Below, piece after piece: positions 25,680 through 37,689 of a stretch of DNA of 64,000 nucleotides (position 1 is the stretch's first letter; every line of letters begins with the position of its first letter). The notes under the pieces were generated by a model. The model did no database searches. It saw only the letters and a program-made list of their open reading frames with translations, and had not been told where the DNA came from. Origin of the DNA: Absidia repens (Eukaryota > Mucoromycota > Mucoromycetes > Mucorales > Cunninghamellaceae); assembly GCA_002105175.1 (NCBI GenBank), contig MCGE01000037.1, positions 221,001-285,000 on the forward strand, given 5' to 3'. Position numbers and translations under genes: made by a program.

Positions 25680-26866
25680 CTAATCCTTGGTGGCATAGTC
25701 AGTGAATCGGAAGGCACCATCGAGACGAATGACAGATCCGTTTAACATGGCGTTGTTAATGATGGAAAGACAGAGATCAGCAAATTCTTGAGGTTTACCA
25801 ATACGTTTGGGGAAAGGACAAGGAGGAGAACCTTCAGGAAAAGGATCCAGAATCGGGGTATCTATTATTGATGATAATAATAATGAAGTTCAACACAGTG
25901 TAAGTCACAAAAATCAATATGCTGAAACAACATCAGCAGCAAAAGTAAGCACTCTGGGTCAAGAACTTACCAAAAGGTCCAGGGGCGATACTCATCACAC
26001 GAATACCGTGAGGTGCCAACTCTAACGCTAGGGGACGGGACAAACCAGCAACACCAGCCTTTGCAGTACCATAACCAACCATCATGCCATCCAAAGCAGA
26101 AATGGAAGTAGTGGTGATAATTACCCCCCGTTCCTCTACAGAAGCGGAGTTTAATAAAAAATAATGCACGTTCTTTTTTCCTGTTTGATCACTTACTGTC
26201 TTCGTTAAATGGGTCGTTCTTGATGAGTTTTTCAGCCACTTTTTGAGCCACAAGATAACAACCCAAGAGGTTGACCTTGATATAAAATTCGAATTGCTTA
26301 TAGTTGGTCAGCATACCATTAGGACCATAACCAGTGAGGGAGGGAGGAGGGAACAAAACGCCGTGACAGACGATCGCACCTGCGAGTGTAACTCCTTCAA
26401 AGTGTTTTAGAGCTAAATCTAAAGCATTTTCCACTTGAGCCTGAAGTATTTTATTGTGTGGAAAAAAACGCCATTGTCAACGCGTGCCTTCATCTTCCTT
26501 TCTTCTTTCTTTCTTTTTTTTCAGTTGCAGGAAAGTAGCTTACCTCATCTGTACAGTCGACTGAACCAGGGAAAAATGCATTTTTTTCACCGAGTTCTTC
26601 CGCTAAAGCTTGACCAAAGGGAGCATTTAAATCAAAGATCTAATATAAAAAAGGTTAATTATGCTCTGAAAACACGTTACTTTATGCCTACTTACAACAG
26701 CATGTCCTTTTTGAGCGACAATGGTTCGCACGACAGCTTTACCAATACCACCAGCACTGTAAAAGAATAGACATAGAGGAAATGATCAAATCACCATAAT
26801 CATCACCATGATTGTTTTTTATACTTACCCTCCAGTTACAACAAATAGCTCTCCTTCAACTTTCAT
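25680..26866 (-). CDS. Short-chain dehydrogenase, 3-hydroxyacyl-CoA dehydrogenase type 2-like (HSD10)
   Basis: Six exons (26829-26866, 26696-26756, 26544-26639, 26197-26440, 25971-26135, 25680-25861) sum to 786 nt, giving 261 residues, the same length as human HSD17B10. The Rossmann NAD-binding motif TGGAGGIG is at residues 11-18, the catalytic Tyr168-x3-Lys172 sits in VGYGTAKAG, with serines at 157/159. The segment following the Tyr-Lys pair ([18 protein letters not shown]) and the end ([13 protein letters not shown]) match the HSD10 type closely. The expected role is NAD-dependent oxidation of short-chain 3-hydroxyacyl-CoA in mitochondria. Oddly, the usual NAG-type structural motif reads CHG here, and the N-terminus is short with no clear mitochondrial presequence. 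Substrate is inferred. Confidence 0.88.
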
Positions 26867-28604
26867 GGCAGTATGCTATAAATCTCAGTAAAAAAAAAAG
26901 ATGAAATAGAAGAAAAGAAGAAAAAAGGAACAGTCTGTGCATTCTTTATAGTCGGACCTTCGCACCATTGATTATAAGTTTAAATCCCGCCAATGGGATT
27001 TTTGACTTGTACCACTAAAAAAAAAAAGTGGTGGAATAAGGAATTGATGGCAGACCATCCACCACCATCCACAACAGCTGAAAAAAAAAAAAAAAAAAAA
27101 TACAGTAAAGACCAGTGCGAATGAGAATGCTTTTTAGAATAGACTAAAAAAGGGAATCATATAATGTGCATCGGCTGCGTTCGTTTTATTCGATGAATAA
27201 GCTTTTTTTATACCTGTACATAGTCTCACCAGCTTATTTTTGTGTAAGACATATCGCATTCAAAAAACTGACATTGGTACAACCCAAAAATCTTACGATA
27301 TAACATTTTATTGGAGATGCCGGAAAATATGAGAACATTCACCGCGCTCGAAATTGTGATTTAAAAAGATCCCAAGCCAAAAAAAAAAAAAAAAGAAAAA
27401 AAAAAAAAAAAAAAAAAAAAGAAGCGTACATAGTATGATGGACAAATGTTTAATGTAAGGCACCACAGAACTCTGAATGTCCGAAGATAAAATTGGACCA
27501 ACATTAACACCCCAAAAATAATAAACCATAATATTTTCAAATTTATTTAATCAACATAAAAGTCTCTTTGCTACTAGTATACCTTGTCAAAGTACAAAAG
27601 ACATTTTTATGTAGCTTTAAAGGTTTGTCGGAGTGTACATTACCGGCTATTTATTTTTCTTGCAAGCTGAGGTCCTATTACAATGACGGGATCAATGTAA
27701 GCGATGGAATCTACTATTTTTGGTAAACCACAATGAAAGTGTGTGTTCGAACAATGAATTGGGATAGAAGCAGGTAAAATGAGCCAGAGGTTGATTTTTT
27801 ATTTATTTTATTTCATTCTGTGATCGTAAAATATACGACATTCATTGTGCATTTTAAAGTAAATTCAGGAACATTATTGAATTGCCTTTAATTTACTTGC
27901 TGAATGATGTGATAATTAATCATAACAACCACAACTGGATTCATGTTTGATATCATACCGTACATCAGCAACAACAGAATACATAGAGATACTGTAATTA
28001 CGTATTTAAAGTAACGGCGTACAATATAACTTTGGAGGTTTCATATTTTCATTTTTCTGAAATCAATCAAGATGACAGAATCCAATATCCAAGAGTGAAT
28101 ATCATGGAGTAAATGGGGAAACGGTTTGCTTGATTTGATTCAAATACACGTGCAATTATCCGCACTAAAGTTTGTGTTACACTAGTTTTGGTATAGCTTG
28201 AAGGTTTCTCACCTTTTTTTAATATAAAAGATAACCATAAAGTACCTCTTTCATTGTCTTTGTCTTGCATTTATGTATGCAGTAGGCTTGAATAGCATAC
28301 ATTGAAAGGTATATGTAATAAAATACGATCTTCGACTATATGCATTTCGAAAAATAGAACAAAAAACAATGAGAATAAGTGGCTTTTTGGTAGTTTTTTA
28401 CTTGCTGCTTGAAATTTTCGTGGCCACTAGTAGATTAAATATTTTTTTTTTTTTGGTGGTACCTGAGCTTCAAAAATAAAATGAAAAACAGCGATCCCTT
28501 TTGATTCATTTCTTTTTTCCTTTCTGTCTTCTCCATTCTCTCTCTCTCTTTCTTTCTTCTTCACTCTCCATTCCTTTTATTCCACTCCTTCCACTTATCC
28601 ATTC
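26867..28604. other. Divergent intergenic region, HSD10-like and RhoGAP genes
   Basis: About 1.7 kb of promoter DNA. A GTTTAAATCCCGCCAAT string at 26978-26994 combines a box B/E2F-like core with a CCAAT box about 110 bp from the HSD10-like ATG. Long A-runs are at 27080-27099 and 27379-27420. A pyrimidine-rich leader (28500-28600) precedes the RhoGAP start. No further gene seen. Confidence 0.45.
26978..26994 (+). promoter_or_regulatory. Box B/E2F-like motif joined to CCAAT
   Basis: GTTTAAATCCCGCCAAT. The core AAATCCCGC recurs in heads of the R1 repeat and upstream of other genes. The CCAAT part is a possible site for the HAP/NF-Y complex. Function is inferred from position only. Confidence 0.35.
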
Positions 28605-31600
28605 ATGACTACTCAGGTAATCAATCCACCTGGTCTCTCCATTACTACCCCTTCTTCTCAAAATGACCACTTTTGGAAGATCATTGAGAAGCAACGCTCC
28701 ATTATACAAGACCTGCAATTCAATTTGGCCAAAGTTACTGAAGAACGTGATGTCTTATTGAAACAAGTCAACCAATCCTCCTCCTCCTCGTCCTCCTCCT
28801 CGCCCGTTACTGCTTCAAACTATTCTTCTCGACAATTGTTACCAATGGAAACTTCACTTACTGCGGATCTCACCGGGAGAGCTCCGTCACCCATGTCCAC
28901 TTCCAGGAACTCTGACACAACTACAACTATGTTATCTCCTACTGAACAGACTAATTCATCCTCCTCTACTACTACTTTGAATAATACAACGCGGCGGGCG
29001 GCTACCTCTCCATTTGACCTCATGTTCTCTTCAAGTGATTCTAAACCTCTATCCAGCAACACCGAAATCACCTTATCACCAACCCAGGCAAACGACCTAA
29101 AGAACTACTATATTGATGAATTCTTAGCCAACGATGATGAAACAGCCCCAATCAACTCAGCAAGTCCGCAACCTTTACGTGCCAACTCTAATTCGAGCGT
29201 CGATCATATCGCTCGTACACCCTTACCAGCTCCACCAACAACACAATCAACTCAAAGACAAACTGCTTATCCTCAGCGTCAACAATCTGCTCCCACATCT
29301 TATTTGGCTGACTCAGTCTCTGCCCACACTTATTCTACCGTTAATCATTTCTCACCAACACAACAACATTATCCCGTAGATAGTACACCTCAACATTCTG
29401 CAAGTTTGGATATGGTTCGGTATGAAGACAGCTATTACGATCCTTCTCTTGAAAATGAAGAATTCAGCCCTGGCTTATCGCCCTCCAAATCGCCCGAAAT
29501 GGCTCTCCCAGCCACCCCTTCATCACCTGTACCTATGCTGGCAAATATCATGGTGACCATCCTTAGCTCAAATATGACAACCAATGAAAAAGGCAAGGAT
29601 ATCTTCTCCTTTACGATCTCGGTTAGAAAAATGGATTCTTCTTTGCCCCAGGGAATGGAACAACTTTGGTGTGCTGAAAAACTTTTTTCAGACTTTGTCA
29701 ATCTGGACTACTTGGTAAGTTGGAACAAGGGGCAGAGCCGGTTGGATATGATGAAAATTGACAGCGCATCCTTTTTCTTTAATATTTATGTAGGTCAAAT
29801 CAAAGCACCAAGACTTGGCACCCAGATTGTATCGCCTACCTGATAAGTCTTTGTTTTTATCAAAAGCGCCCAGTAAGGTGGACGAAAGAAAAGTAAGAAT
29901 GCCCTGTTATCCTATGTTACATACTGAAATTCAGAACTTCTAACATTTTCGCTTTACTTATTTTTTAACAGCAAGCAATGGAAAAGTATATCCAACAGGT
30001 GCTCACTTTACCTCTGAATGATATGTCTGATGTATGTGAATTTTTAAGTACCAACGTCATTGAACAAAGGACTGAAGTAAGTGCAATAATACATAATGAA
30101 GGACACGTATTTATTGCGACATATACTTATATGATATTTGCTTTTTATTTAGCCTCCTAAAAGAAAATTTGGATATCTGACTAAGCGTGGCAAGAACTTT
30201 GGTGGCTGGAAAATGCGATTTTTTGTACTGGATGGGCCAACTGTCAATTATTATGAAAATGTAAGTTAAAAATACAGGAGACACTTGAAAGACACTAGTG
30301 AAATAAGCGCATATATTGATTGAATTTTTTCTTCTTACCATATAGAAAGGTGGACCTTATATGGGCTCAATCAGTCTGGCAAGAGCACAAATCGGCAGAC
30401 AAGTTGCACAGCCTACATCTGGGGATTCCTTCCGACATGCGTTGATGATTTTAGAACCCAAGAAATCGGCACCGCAAGGTGTTCAGCGGCATGTGCTTTG
30501 TGCGGATTCTGATTTGGAACGCGATCAATGGGTAGACGCCATGAGTCAATTTATCAATTACGATGATTTCGGCCAACCTCCTCCCCCTCCTACAACAACT
30601 GATTATCGTCAACAGCTCAACAAATTTCTTCAACGATCTACAGGTAGCTCGACTGGAACCGACTCGACACAGCAACAAGATCCGTCTATAGATGATGACA
30701 AGAAAAATAAATCTCGGAACTTTTGGGGCAAGAAGATGTTCAACTCGAGCAACACCAACAACAACAACAACAATGACCTCAGTAGCTTAACTCAAGCATT
30801 ACAAGGTGGACTGACTCCTGAGCAAGCTACCGCACTGATGAACTCGGCAGAACTTTCCGGCTATATGGATGGCTCAAATGTCAATGGAGCAAAGCAAGCT
30901 GAATGTGGACCTAACCAAGTATTTGGAATTCCTTTGGACGAAGCTGTTAAAGTCTGTAGAATTTCACATGATTATGAATTGCCCGCTTTGGTGTACCGGT
31001 GTATCGAATACTTGGAAGCAAAGGATGCCGCTCAAGAAGAAGGTATCTATCGATTAAGCGGCAGTGCCGCCAAGATCAAGAAGTTGAAAGAAAAATTCAA
31101 TCAAGGTAAGAAAAATAAAGCAAAAGAAAACAATGGAAACATATGCATTGGAACTAACATACTGCTTACCAATAGAGGGGGATGTGCAACTTCTTGACAT
31201 GGAAGAATATAACCATGAGGTACATGCGATAGCTGGCTTGTTGAAAATGTGGCTACGCGAGCTTCCCGGTAGCGTTGTGACAATGGATCTATTGAACGAC
31301 TTTCTTCATATTGCGGGTAAGAATAAAAAAAAAAGTATAAGGAGGATTCAATACTCATAAGTTTCACTTTACATGTTACCAGATATGGAAGATAGAGGCG
31401 AACGCACAACTGAATTGGGTCGACTTGTCTCTTTACTACCATTATCCAATTATACTTTGCTCCGAACTTTATCTGCTCATTTGATTCACATTGTGCAAAA
31501 TGCTGGCATCAACAAGATGACTCTTCGAAATCTTGGTATTGTGTTTTCGGCAACTTTAGGGATCCCTGCTGTCATCTTCAACCTATTTTTGACTGAGTTT

Positions 31601-32163
31601 GAATACGTTTTTTGGACAAAACAAGATCACAACCAACCTATACTTCCCCCAATCTCACCTCCACCCACTGACACCGACACTCTGCCATCATTACAATTGC
31701 AGAAGTCAAATGAACCCACACTGCCAACAACCAAGAATGCTGATATTAGTTATGATTCCTCACCAGTTGTTACACCAAATGCGCTATCTTACACTGGTTC
31801 CTCCCCTTCTTCTATTCCACCTCCAGCTGCCTTTCCGACAGCGTCACGCAATAGAAGCAACAGAAATAGTATCCAATACACTGATTATGCACCTCAATCT
31901 ATAGTTAGTTTGGAAAACCGATCTGAAGGTATTATTGAAAGTTCCATCATGCCAATGTTCAAATCATACTAATCCATATTTTTGATTATATAGATTTTGG
32001 AGCTATTATTGACGAAGAAGACGAAGACAATACCCTTGGATTTGATTATGATCCATATATGGAACAACAAAATCTGCAATCGCACAGTCCCCAGATCATT
32101 GGCGGTGGAAGTCCTACTTATGAATACACCGCCACGGTCATCGAACCCCAAATTAGACGATAG
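28605..32163 (+). CDS. BEM3: PX-PH-RhoGAP protein, Bem3 type
   Basis: Eight exons (28605-29714, 29794-29892, 29972-30076, 30153-30260, 30346-31105, 31176-31316, 31383-31928, 31994-32163) sum to 3039 nt, giving 1012 residues. The order is a short coiled coil (about 22-55, KIIEKQRSIIQDLQFNLAKV), a Ser/Thr/Pro-rich linker, a PX domain (about 315-435), a PH domain (about 442-540, FGYLTKRGKNFGGWKMRFFV) and a RhoGAP domain (about 660-860) with the arginine-finger loop GIYRLSGSAAKIKKL. This matches yeast Bem3, a GTPase-activating protein for Cdc42 at polarised membranes; PX and PH bind phosphoinositides. The acidic C-terminus is encoded by its own small last exon. A polyA-type GAATAAAAG follows at about 32285. 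Confidence 0.92.
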
Positions 32164-34842
32164 TAATGTTTTTATTATTTTTTTTTTAGCTAGTTATGTC
32201 ATTTTATATATTTTATCATCCACTCCTCTCTAGTTAATTTCACACATATAGTTTACCCCTTTTTTTTTTCCCCCTTCATCTTGTGAATAAAAGAAAATTC
32301 GTTGTCCAATACCAATGTCATTGTATGCTTCGTGCCTGTGTATGTTTTTTGTTGATCCAAAATCAATATTATGAATAACAATGTTGTTACAGTCATTTGT
32401 CCTCATTTTGATCCAATTATCGATGATGTGAGCCGCAATTACTTGTAATTTTTTATCTTCAATTTCGTATCCTATAAAAAATTGCTCGACTGGGTTCAGC
32501 GGCTGTTACCGATGTGTGGTTTTGATGATATTAGAGCCTCCTCACCATTTTGTTTTCAGTTTGGTCTTAATATTTTATTATTATACAACATGCAAAAAAA
32601 GTAGAAAAAAAAAATAGCAAAAATTATTGTATATACATCTTCAGTCTAGTGTATGTTACCCGGACCAGTGGCATGGTCCAAGTTGATTGATATGAGTAGG
32701 ATGAATCCAGGTTTAATACTAGGTGACCTAGAACTGCTAACGAGTCATTGGAAGGTCAGTGATGGAGCAAGAAGTCCTAGATAACTAGAAAGCGGTAATA
32801 AATTCGCCATAGCAACGGCTAAAGGAACAGCACAGACCTAGGTTTAATTTACATTATTGGTTCAATAGTAATTACTTATGCCCATCATCCGGTTCAGGTG
32901 TAAAGGGAAACAGAATTAGACAGCGAATGTTTGCTAGTACTCTCACAGAATAGCTACATTAACGGTAGTGTTCATTACCCGATGAGTCAGAGTATGGTTA
33001 ATAAAAAGGTATATTTTATTAAGGCATATCGGTAGATGGTAAAAGTAAAGGAGAGGGATATATTGTAACAAGGGAGTGGTCCATTGGAAGGAGCATGATG
33101 GGGTCTAATATGGGATTTGAAGAATGGTCAACACTAATCTAAAGGTGCAATTTTAAAATGAGAGCTAATATACTGGGAAGGATAACAGAAAAATGAAAAG
33201 GACATAGATTGTTGAAGCACAACAATAACGATTAACACTAATCGAAAGGGATGATTGTAATAAAAAACAGATCTATTGTACAAGGCCTGGGAGAGGCTCA
33301 CAGAGCATTTATATTGAGTAGGTGAAAAGAGACATATTTTATTCAGACGGAGAAGATGTAAACTAGATCAAGCTAACACTAAATAAACTATGGGAAGGCT
33401 TTCTAAAGAGCCTAGTGGTGGTCTCAAATCCTGAATCCAAAATGAAAGAGTTTCCCCATGCATCTTGTAATCCCTGAGCTGAAACCCCTTCTAAACTAGT
33501 CCTGATACTATGCTAAGTTCAACATAACCCCATAGGAGTTGAATGGTGAAGAAAAAACTAGGGAAATCAAAATAATTAAAAAGAAAGAGAACGAAAAAAA
33601 TAAAAAATGCGGGAAGAAAAAATAAATATTTCGCGTGGGCGGCTTTTGAATTTGTCTACCCTGTGCATTCGGATGGTCTGTCATTCAGGATTTGTGCCTT
33701 TTTTTTTTGGAAGTTACAAAAAAGGGAATGTTCTCTGTTTCTTTGCGCAACTAGCCATATACCATGCAACATGAACGACATGGTAGTTCTATTCTCATGA
33801 TGGAAACCGCAACTATTCATTAGCGACGGCATCACGTCTCCCTCTTCCTTTTATAGCAAGCCGCACCATTCAACATTGGTTGCATCATCTTTGTTTCTTC
33901 TCAAGACAGCCGCACTCTTTTCCTTTTACAACAATCCCATTCATCCCACCATTGCTGTATTATGAAACTCCGATACCTTTTAAAGTAATTATTATTAGTA
34001 CCCCACACAAGATCGACCGCATGATGGTTTTAGACGTAACATGGACTACTATATAGTTTAGCTGGTCCCCATCTCTATTGTAGAACAGAATGCCACTCAA
34101 AATAGATGGCTTATACTCTTTACTTCAACTAGTTGATCTTAACGTTATGTTCATTCAACAACAATGTATACAACCCTCATCTCATTATGTATGTTAAGCC
34201 CACTAGTATTATGTAATTCTAGTTTCCTCTTTGCTTGCCCTAAATATTTATATATATATACGCTTTAATTCAATAAACAAAAAGCGATTACTTCAATATA
34301 TACTGCAACTTTATTGTGTATGGTGTATTTGTATTTTACTTGTTTATCTATTTTTAATATTATTGGGTTGGTTTGCTTGTTGGGCAGTTTTGACTTGGAT
34401 CGTATAGTTAACATTATACATAACTCGCATCATTTACAGAGAAGAAGTCCGACACTAAATCCAATGTCACTTGCTTCGAACCGCACAGACCCCCCTTCAC
34501 GCCTAATTCCCTTCACTCCTAAACCTTAGCCTGCATCATCAAATGACAAATCATCATTCGTCCGTAATGCTCTCCTCCATCATCTCATTTAAAACATCCT
34601 TGATAATTATGACACATAAATTTTCACAAAAGCCTTTATTGGGTACTGATAATAATTCTAAAAGTTATATTAAGAATGAATGACCGATGAAGGATGAAAA
34701 TATAGCAAATGAAAAGAAAAAAAAATTTTCTTTTCTTTTTTTGTTGATGGCGATAAGAATCAGAGAATAAAAATATCGACAGTATATATAGTAAATAGCT
34801 AAGCTTGAGATAATTGAATAATAGTAACACCAGTACTAATAA
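32164..34842. other. Repeat-rich gene desert, left part
   Basis: It holds the 3' flank of the RhoGAP gene, repeat R1 copy D, and from about 33700 to 34330 degenerate sequence that shares short strings with DNA to the right of copy E (CATGGT-GTTCT-TTCTC). An AATAAACAAAAAG string is at about 34273. No convincing gene. Confidence 0.45.
32935..33660 (-). repeat. Dispersed repeat R1, copy D
   Basis: Head at about 33622-33652 (plus strand CGCGTGGGCGGCTTTTGAATT), core at 33450-33500 (CTCAGGGATTACAAGATGCATG on the minus strand), AATAAAATATG near 33335, GTGTTGACC block near 33132, second AATAAAATATACC near 33010, and tail TGTGAG at 32940. All blocks appear in the common R1 order. Confidence 0.88.
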
Positions 34843-35112
34843 TCACCCGAAAGGCACAACATTGCTTGGTATTGCTTGATTGCGTAATTTTCCTTCATTA
34901 GTCTTGGTTGATTTGATAACACCATCATCAACATTCAAAAAGAGGGCGACATGGGTATTTGACAGATATAGCAGCGATACAAAGAATTTTTTATTTAACA
35001 CCGTGGGCTTTCTGGACCATAGTTGCATTTTCCTTTCGACCTGACTTGATATAGGACCATTAATCTATAGTAATAAAGAAGAAAAGGAGAATTACCGACC
35101 TATCGATGCCAT
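34843..35112 (-). CDS. Candidate small two-exon gene, unknown function
   Basis: Exon 1 at 35096-35112 (ATG GCA TCG ATA GGT CG, donor GTAATT) joins exon 2 at 34843-35044 to give 72 residues in a single frame. Exon 2 alone holds an open frame of over 60 codons with a varied, protein-like composition (MQLWSRKPTVLNKKFFVSLL, then HVALFLNVDDGVIKSTK), unlike the homopolymer-driven frames nearby. A pyrimidine-rich leader at 35222-35262 resembles those of real genes in this window. The predicted chain is basic with a hydrophobic middle segment. I do not recognise a family. Other acceptors (AG before 35029) are possible, so the first exon is uncertain. It could also be a gene relic within the desert. 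Confidence 0.35.
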
Positions 35113-35734
35113 TAGTTGTATTTGTTCTTTTTTATATTTACCTTTTTTCAAAAAGAAATTAAACGCAAAAAGACATAGAACGCTTCCAGTTTTATGATTT
35201 TGTTTTGAAGATGGACTTAAATCAAAACCAAGTGAGAGAGAGAAGGAGAGAAGGATTTCACCTCACCCAAATAAAAGAACTGTTCCTACTCGCTATTTTA
35301 ATCATTTTTCGTTCATGAACGGGGCTCAACGGGGCTACCTATATTCATTCATACAATAAAAAGAAAAATCAAAAAAGTCAGTAGGCAAGAAAGGGGCGAG
35401 AGACAAGGAGGATGTTATATTAGATATGTTATATGGCTTATCCTAAGCATACGGTTGCAATAGTTTTAACCCCTCCCCCATTAACAGGAGTGAGGAGCAT
35501 GAGTTGTTACACACCCTATCGATACGTTCGCATAACTGAGGGAGGCACTTCAGGATACCTAGTCCTATGCTTATCAGAACATTGAAACATGGCTAAGTGA
35601 CCACCAACGTACCGATTTTATGTGACGACGAAAAAGAGAGAGAGAAATGTAAACAACAACAATGTTTTTTTATGGATATGGTAACAGGGGAGAGGGGAGG
35701 AGCGAGAAAGCATGTGTTTGATAGACCGTGCGCA

Positions 35735-36415
35735 AAACAGCTATTACTATACTATACGTTAGAGGATGGTTAATGAAAAGAATATATTTTATTGAAATGG
35801 AATTGGCAGATAGTAAAACAAATGAACGGGCTCATTTCAACGAAGAATTTAACAGAAGGTTCTATTGGATGTACTATGTAAGGGACTGGTTTGAAGAATG
35901 GTCAATACTATTTTAAAGAAATGGTAATGAAACGGTTGTAAAATGGGGTTTTATATATTGTACAAGACGGTCACTGTTTTTTACAGAATACGACAAGGGA
36001 TCTAAACACTAATCAAACGGGATTGATTGCTAGTAGAAAAAAAAAAACAAGGAATATATTATGCAAAACATAAGAGAGATTAATAAGTCATATTTCATTG
36101 AAACAAGTAAAAAGAAACCTATTTTATTCAGATATAGAGATAAACTAACACAAAACTAAGCTAATGAAGACTCCAAAAAGCCAACTAATGGTGGTCCCAA
36201 ATCCTGAATCCAAAATGAAAGAGGTTTTCCATGCATCTTGTAATCCCGGAGCTGAAAACCCTTCTAAACTAGTCCTGACACTAATCTAAGTCCACCATTA
36301 TGTCATGGAGTTTGCAATCATGAAGAAAAAAGAAGGGAAAAGAAATAAAAATAAAAAACTGGACGAAAATAAATATTCACGTGGGCGGGATTTGAAATAG
36401 GTTCTGTGGTCATTT
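35735..36415 (-). repeat. Dispersed repeat R1, copy E
   Basis: The well-preserved head is on the minus strand at about 36376-36396 (ATTTCAAATCCCGCCCACGTG), preceded by CACAGAACC, and followed by AATATTTATTTTC. The core CATTTTGGATTCAGGATTTG is near 36200. AATAAAATAGG is near 36122 and a second AATAAAATAT near 35785. A plus-strand T-run (36418-36428) abuts the head. Confidence 0.88.
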
Positions 36416-36594
36416 GGCTTTTTTTTTTTATTTATTTTATTTTATTACAAAAATCAACACCGTAAAATATAGCAAAAATTATGGTTTTTTCTCTTGTGAC
36501 AGTAGACACATCACTCGACATTGATAGCATGGTTGTTCTCTTCTCTTGATAGCTTTACAAGCAAGACGGAGAAAATCAATCTGACGTAGCTAAA

Positions 36595-36870
36595 TCCGTC
36601 ACTCTAGAATAGCTGGTTACTCACCGTAGGATAGTTTATCCTCTTTGCAAGGTCTAACATAGCTGATCTTTGTTTATTTCAAGTACAACAAGATACGCAC
36701 TCTTACTCTCACACACTGCACGCTCACCCGTATACTCTCCTAGTTGCCTTACATTTTGATACGTGTCATAGTATTATCATTAGGCCAGTTTAGGTTAGTT
36801 GTCATGGTTTATATCTATATATGAATAAAATATTTCTTGCCTTTTTGATATAATATTGTCTCTTATGTGA
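36595..36870 (+). repeat. Dispersed repeat R2, copy 1
   Basis: It shares ordered blocks with 62515-62770: AGAATAGCT, CTCACCGTAGGATA-TTTATC, TTTGTTTATTT, TCTCACACACTGC, CGTATTATCATT-type, TAGTTT and finally TATGAATAAAATATTTCTTG, CTTTTT. Both copies lie about 180 bp beyond the head of an R1 copy, in opposite orientation to it. The AATAAAATA end resembles a polyadenylation signal or the R/U5 part of an LTR. Confidence 0.7.
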
Positions 36871-37689
36871 TTAGTTTGTCATGGTGAATAGGTGCAGTAT
36901 ATTGAAAGAGTACAATGCAGTACAGCGCTGGTGCATGTAGAAAAAAAGGAAATGTGATTGTAAAAAAGAACAAGATTAGAGATGGAGTCACATAGATTAA
37001 CCGTTGTTCTCGCTGCTCCGTCTACTGTACAGTACTGTACTGGGTTTCTAATATAGAGTTATAGGGATTTCTTAAATGGGTTTAGAAATAGTCGTGGTGG
37101 ATGCATGAAAAAAAGACAGTGAAGGACGCATAAAAAAATAGGTGGCACTGGAATGTATTCAGTTTTCCCGCCATAACATTCCTTTTTTTTTTTTTTTTTT
37201 TTTTTTGGTATATGATTTGACGTTGCAATGCAGCGACCCTTCAACCAAAACCGACCAACTTCAAATACCTAAGGCTTATATAAAAATGTGTATATAAAAA
37301 CATAAACTAGCCGCGTAACATTTATTTATTTTGCCACCTTTTCTATGATATCCTATAATAACCGTAATATTTTCTGAGGGACACAATTTTTTCACGTTTT
37401 TGCTGAACTAAACTATTGTACGATAAATCAATGTGATAGTATAAATATGAAGATGACTAATTTTATTGAGTTTTTTCTACGAAGTGGTAATAATGTAGCA
37501 TAAAAAAGGAGATAAGGGGTGGAGAAATGCCTATGCCTAGTGATGATGGAGGAATAAGATATATATAAAAATAACACACACACACACACACGCACATACA
37601 CAAAAATAAGTAGAAAAGAGGGATCGAGGTGTGGATAAACTAAACTACAACAATGTAATCATATTAAAAAAAAGGTAGTATGCAAAGGT

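Larger units (their letters stand above)
35113..37689. other. Repeat-rich gene desert, right part
   Basis: It holds repeat R1 copy E and the linked repeat R2 (36595-36870). A palindromic TACTGTACAGTACTGTACTG lies at 37022-37041, and a (CA)n stretch at about 37574-37604. No gene seen up to the 3' end of the PI synthase gene. Confidence 0.45.

Noticed and set aside
32935..33660. R1 as a solo LTR
   Set aside because: AATAAA signals fit, but I could not find TG...CA termini or a clear target-site duplication, so no element class is assigned.
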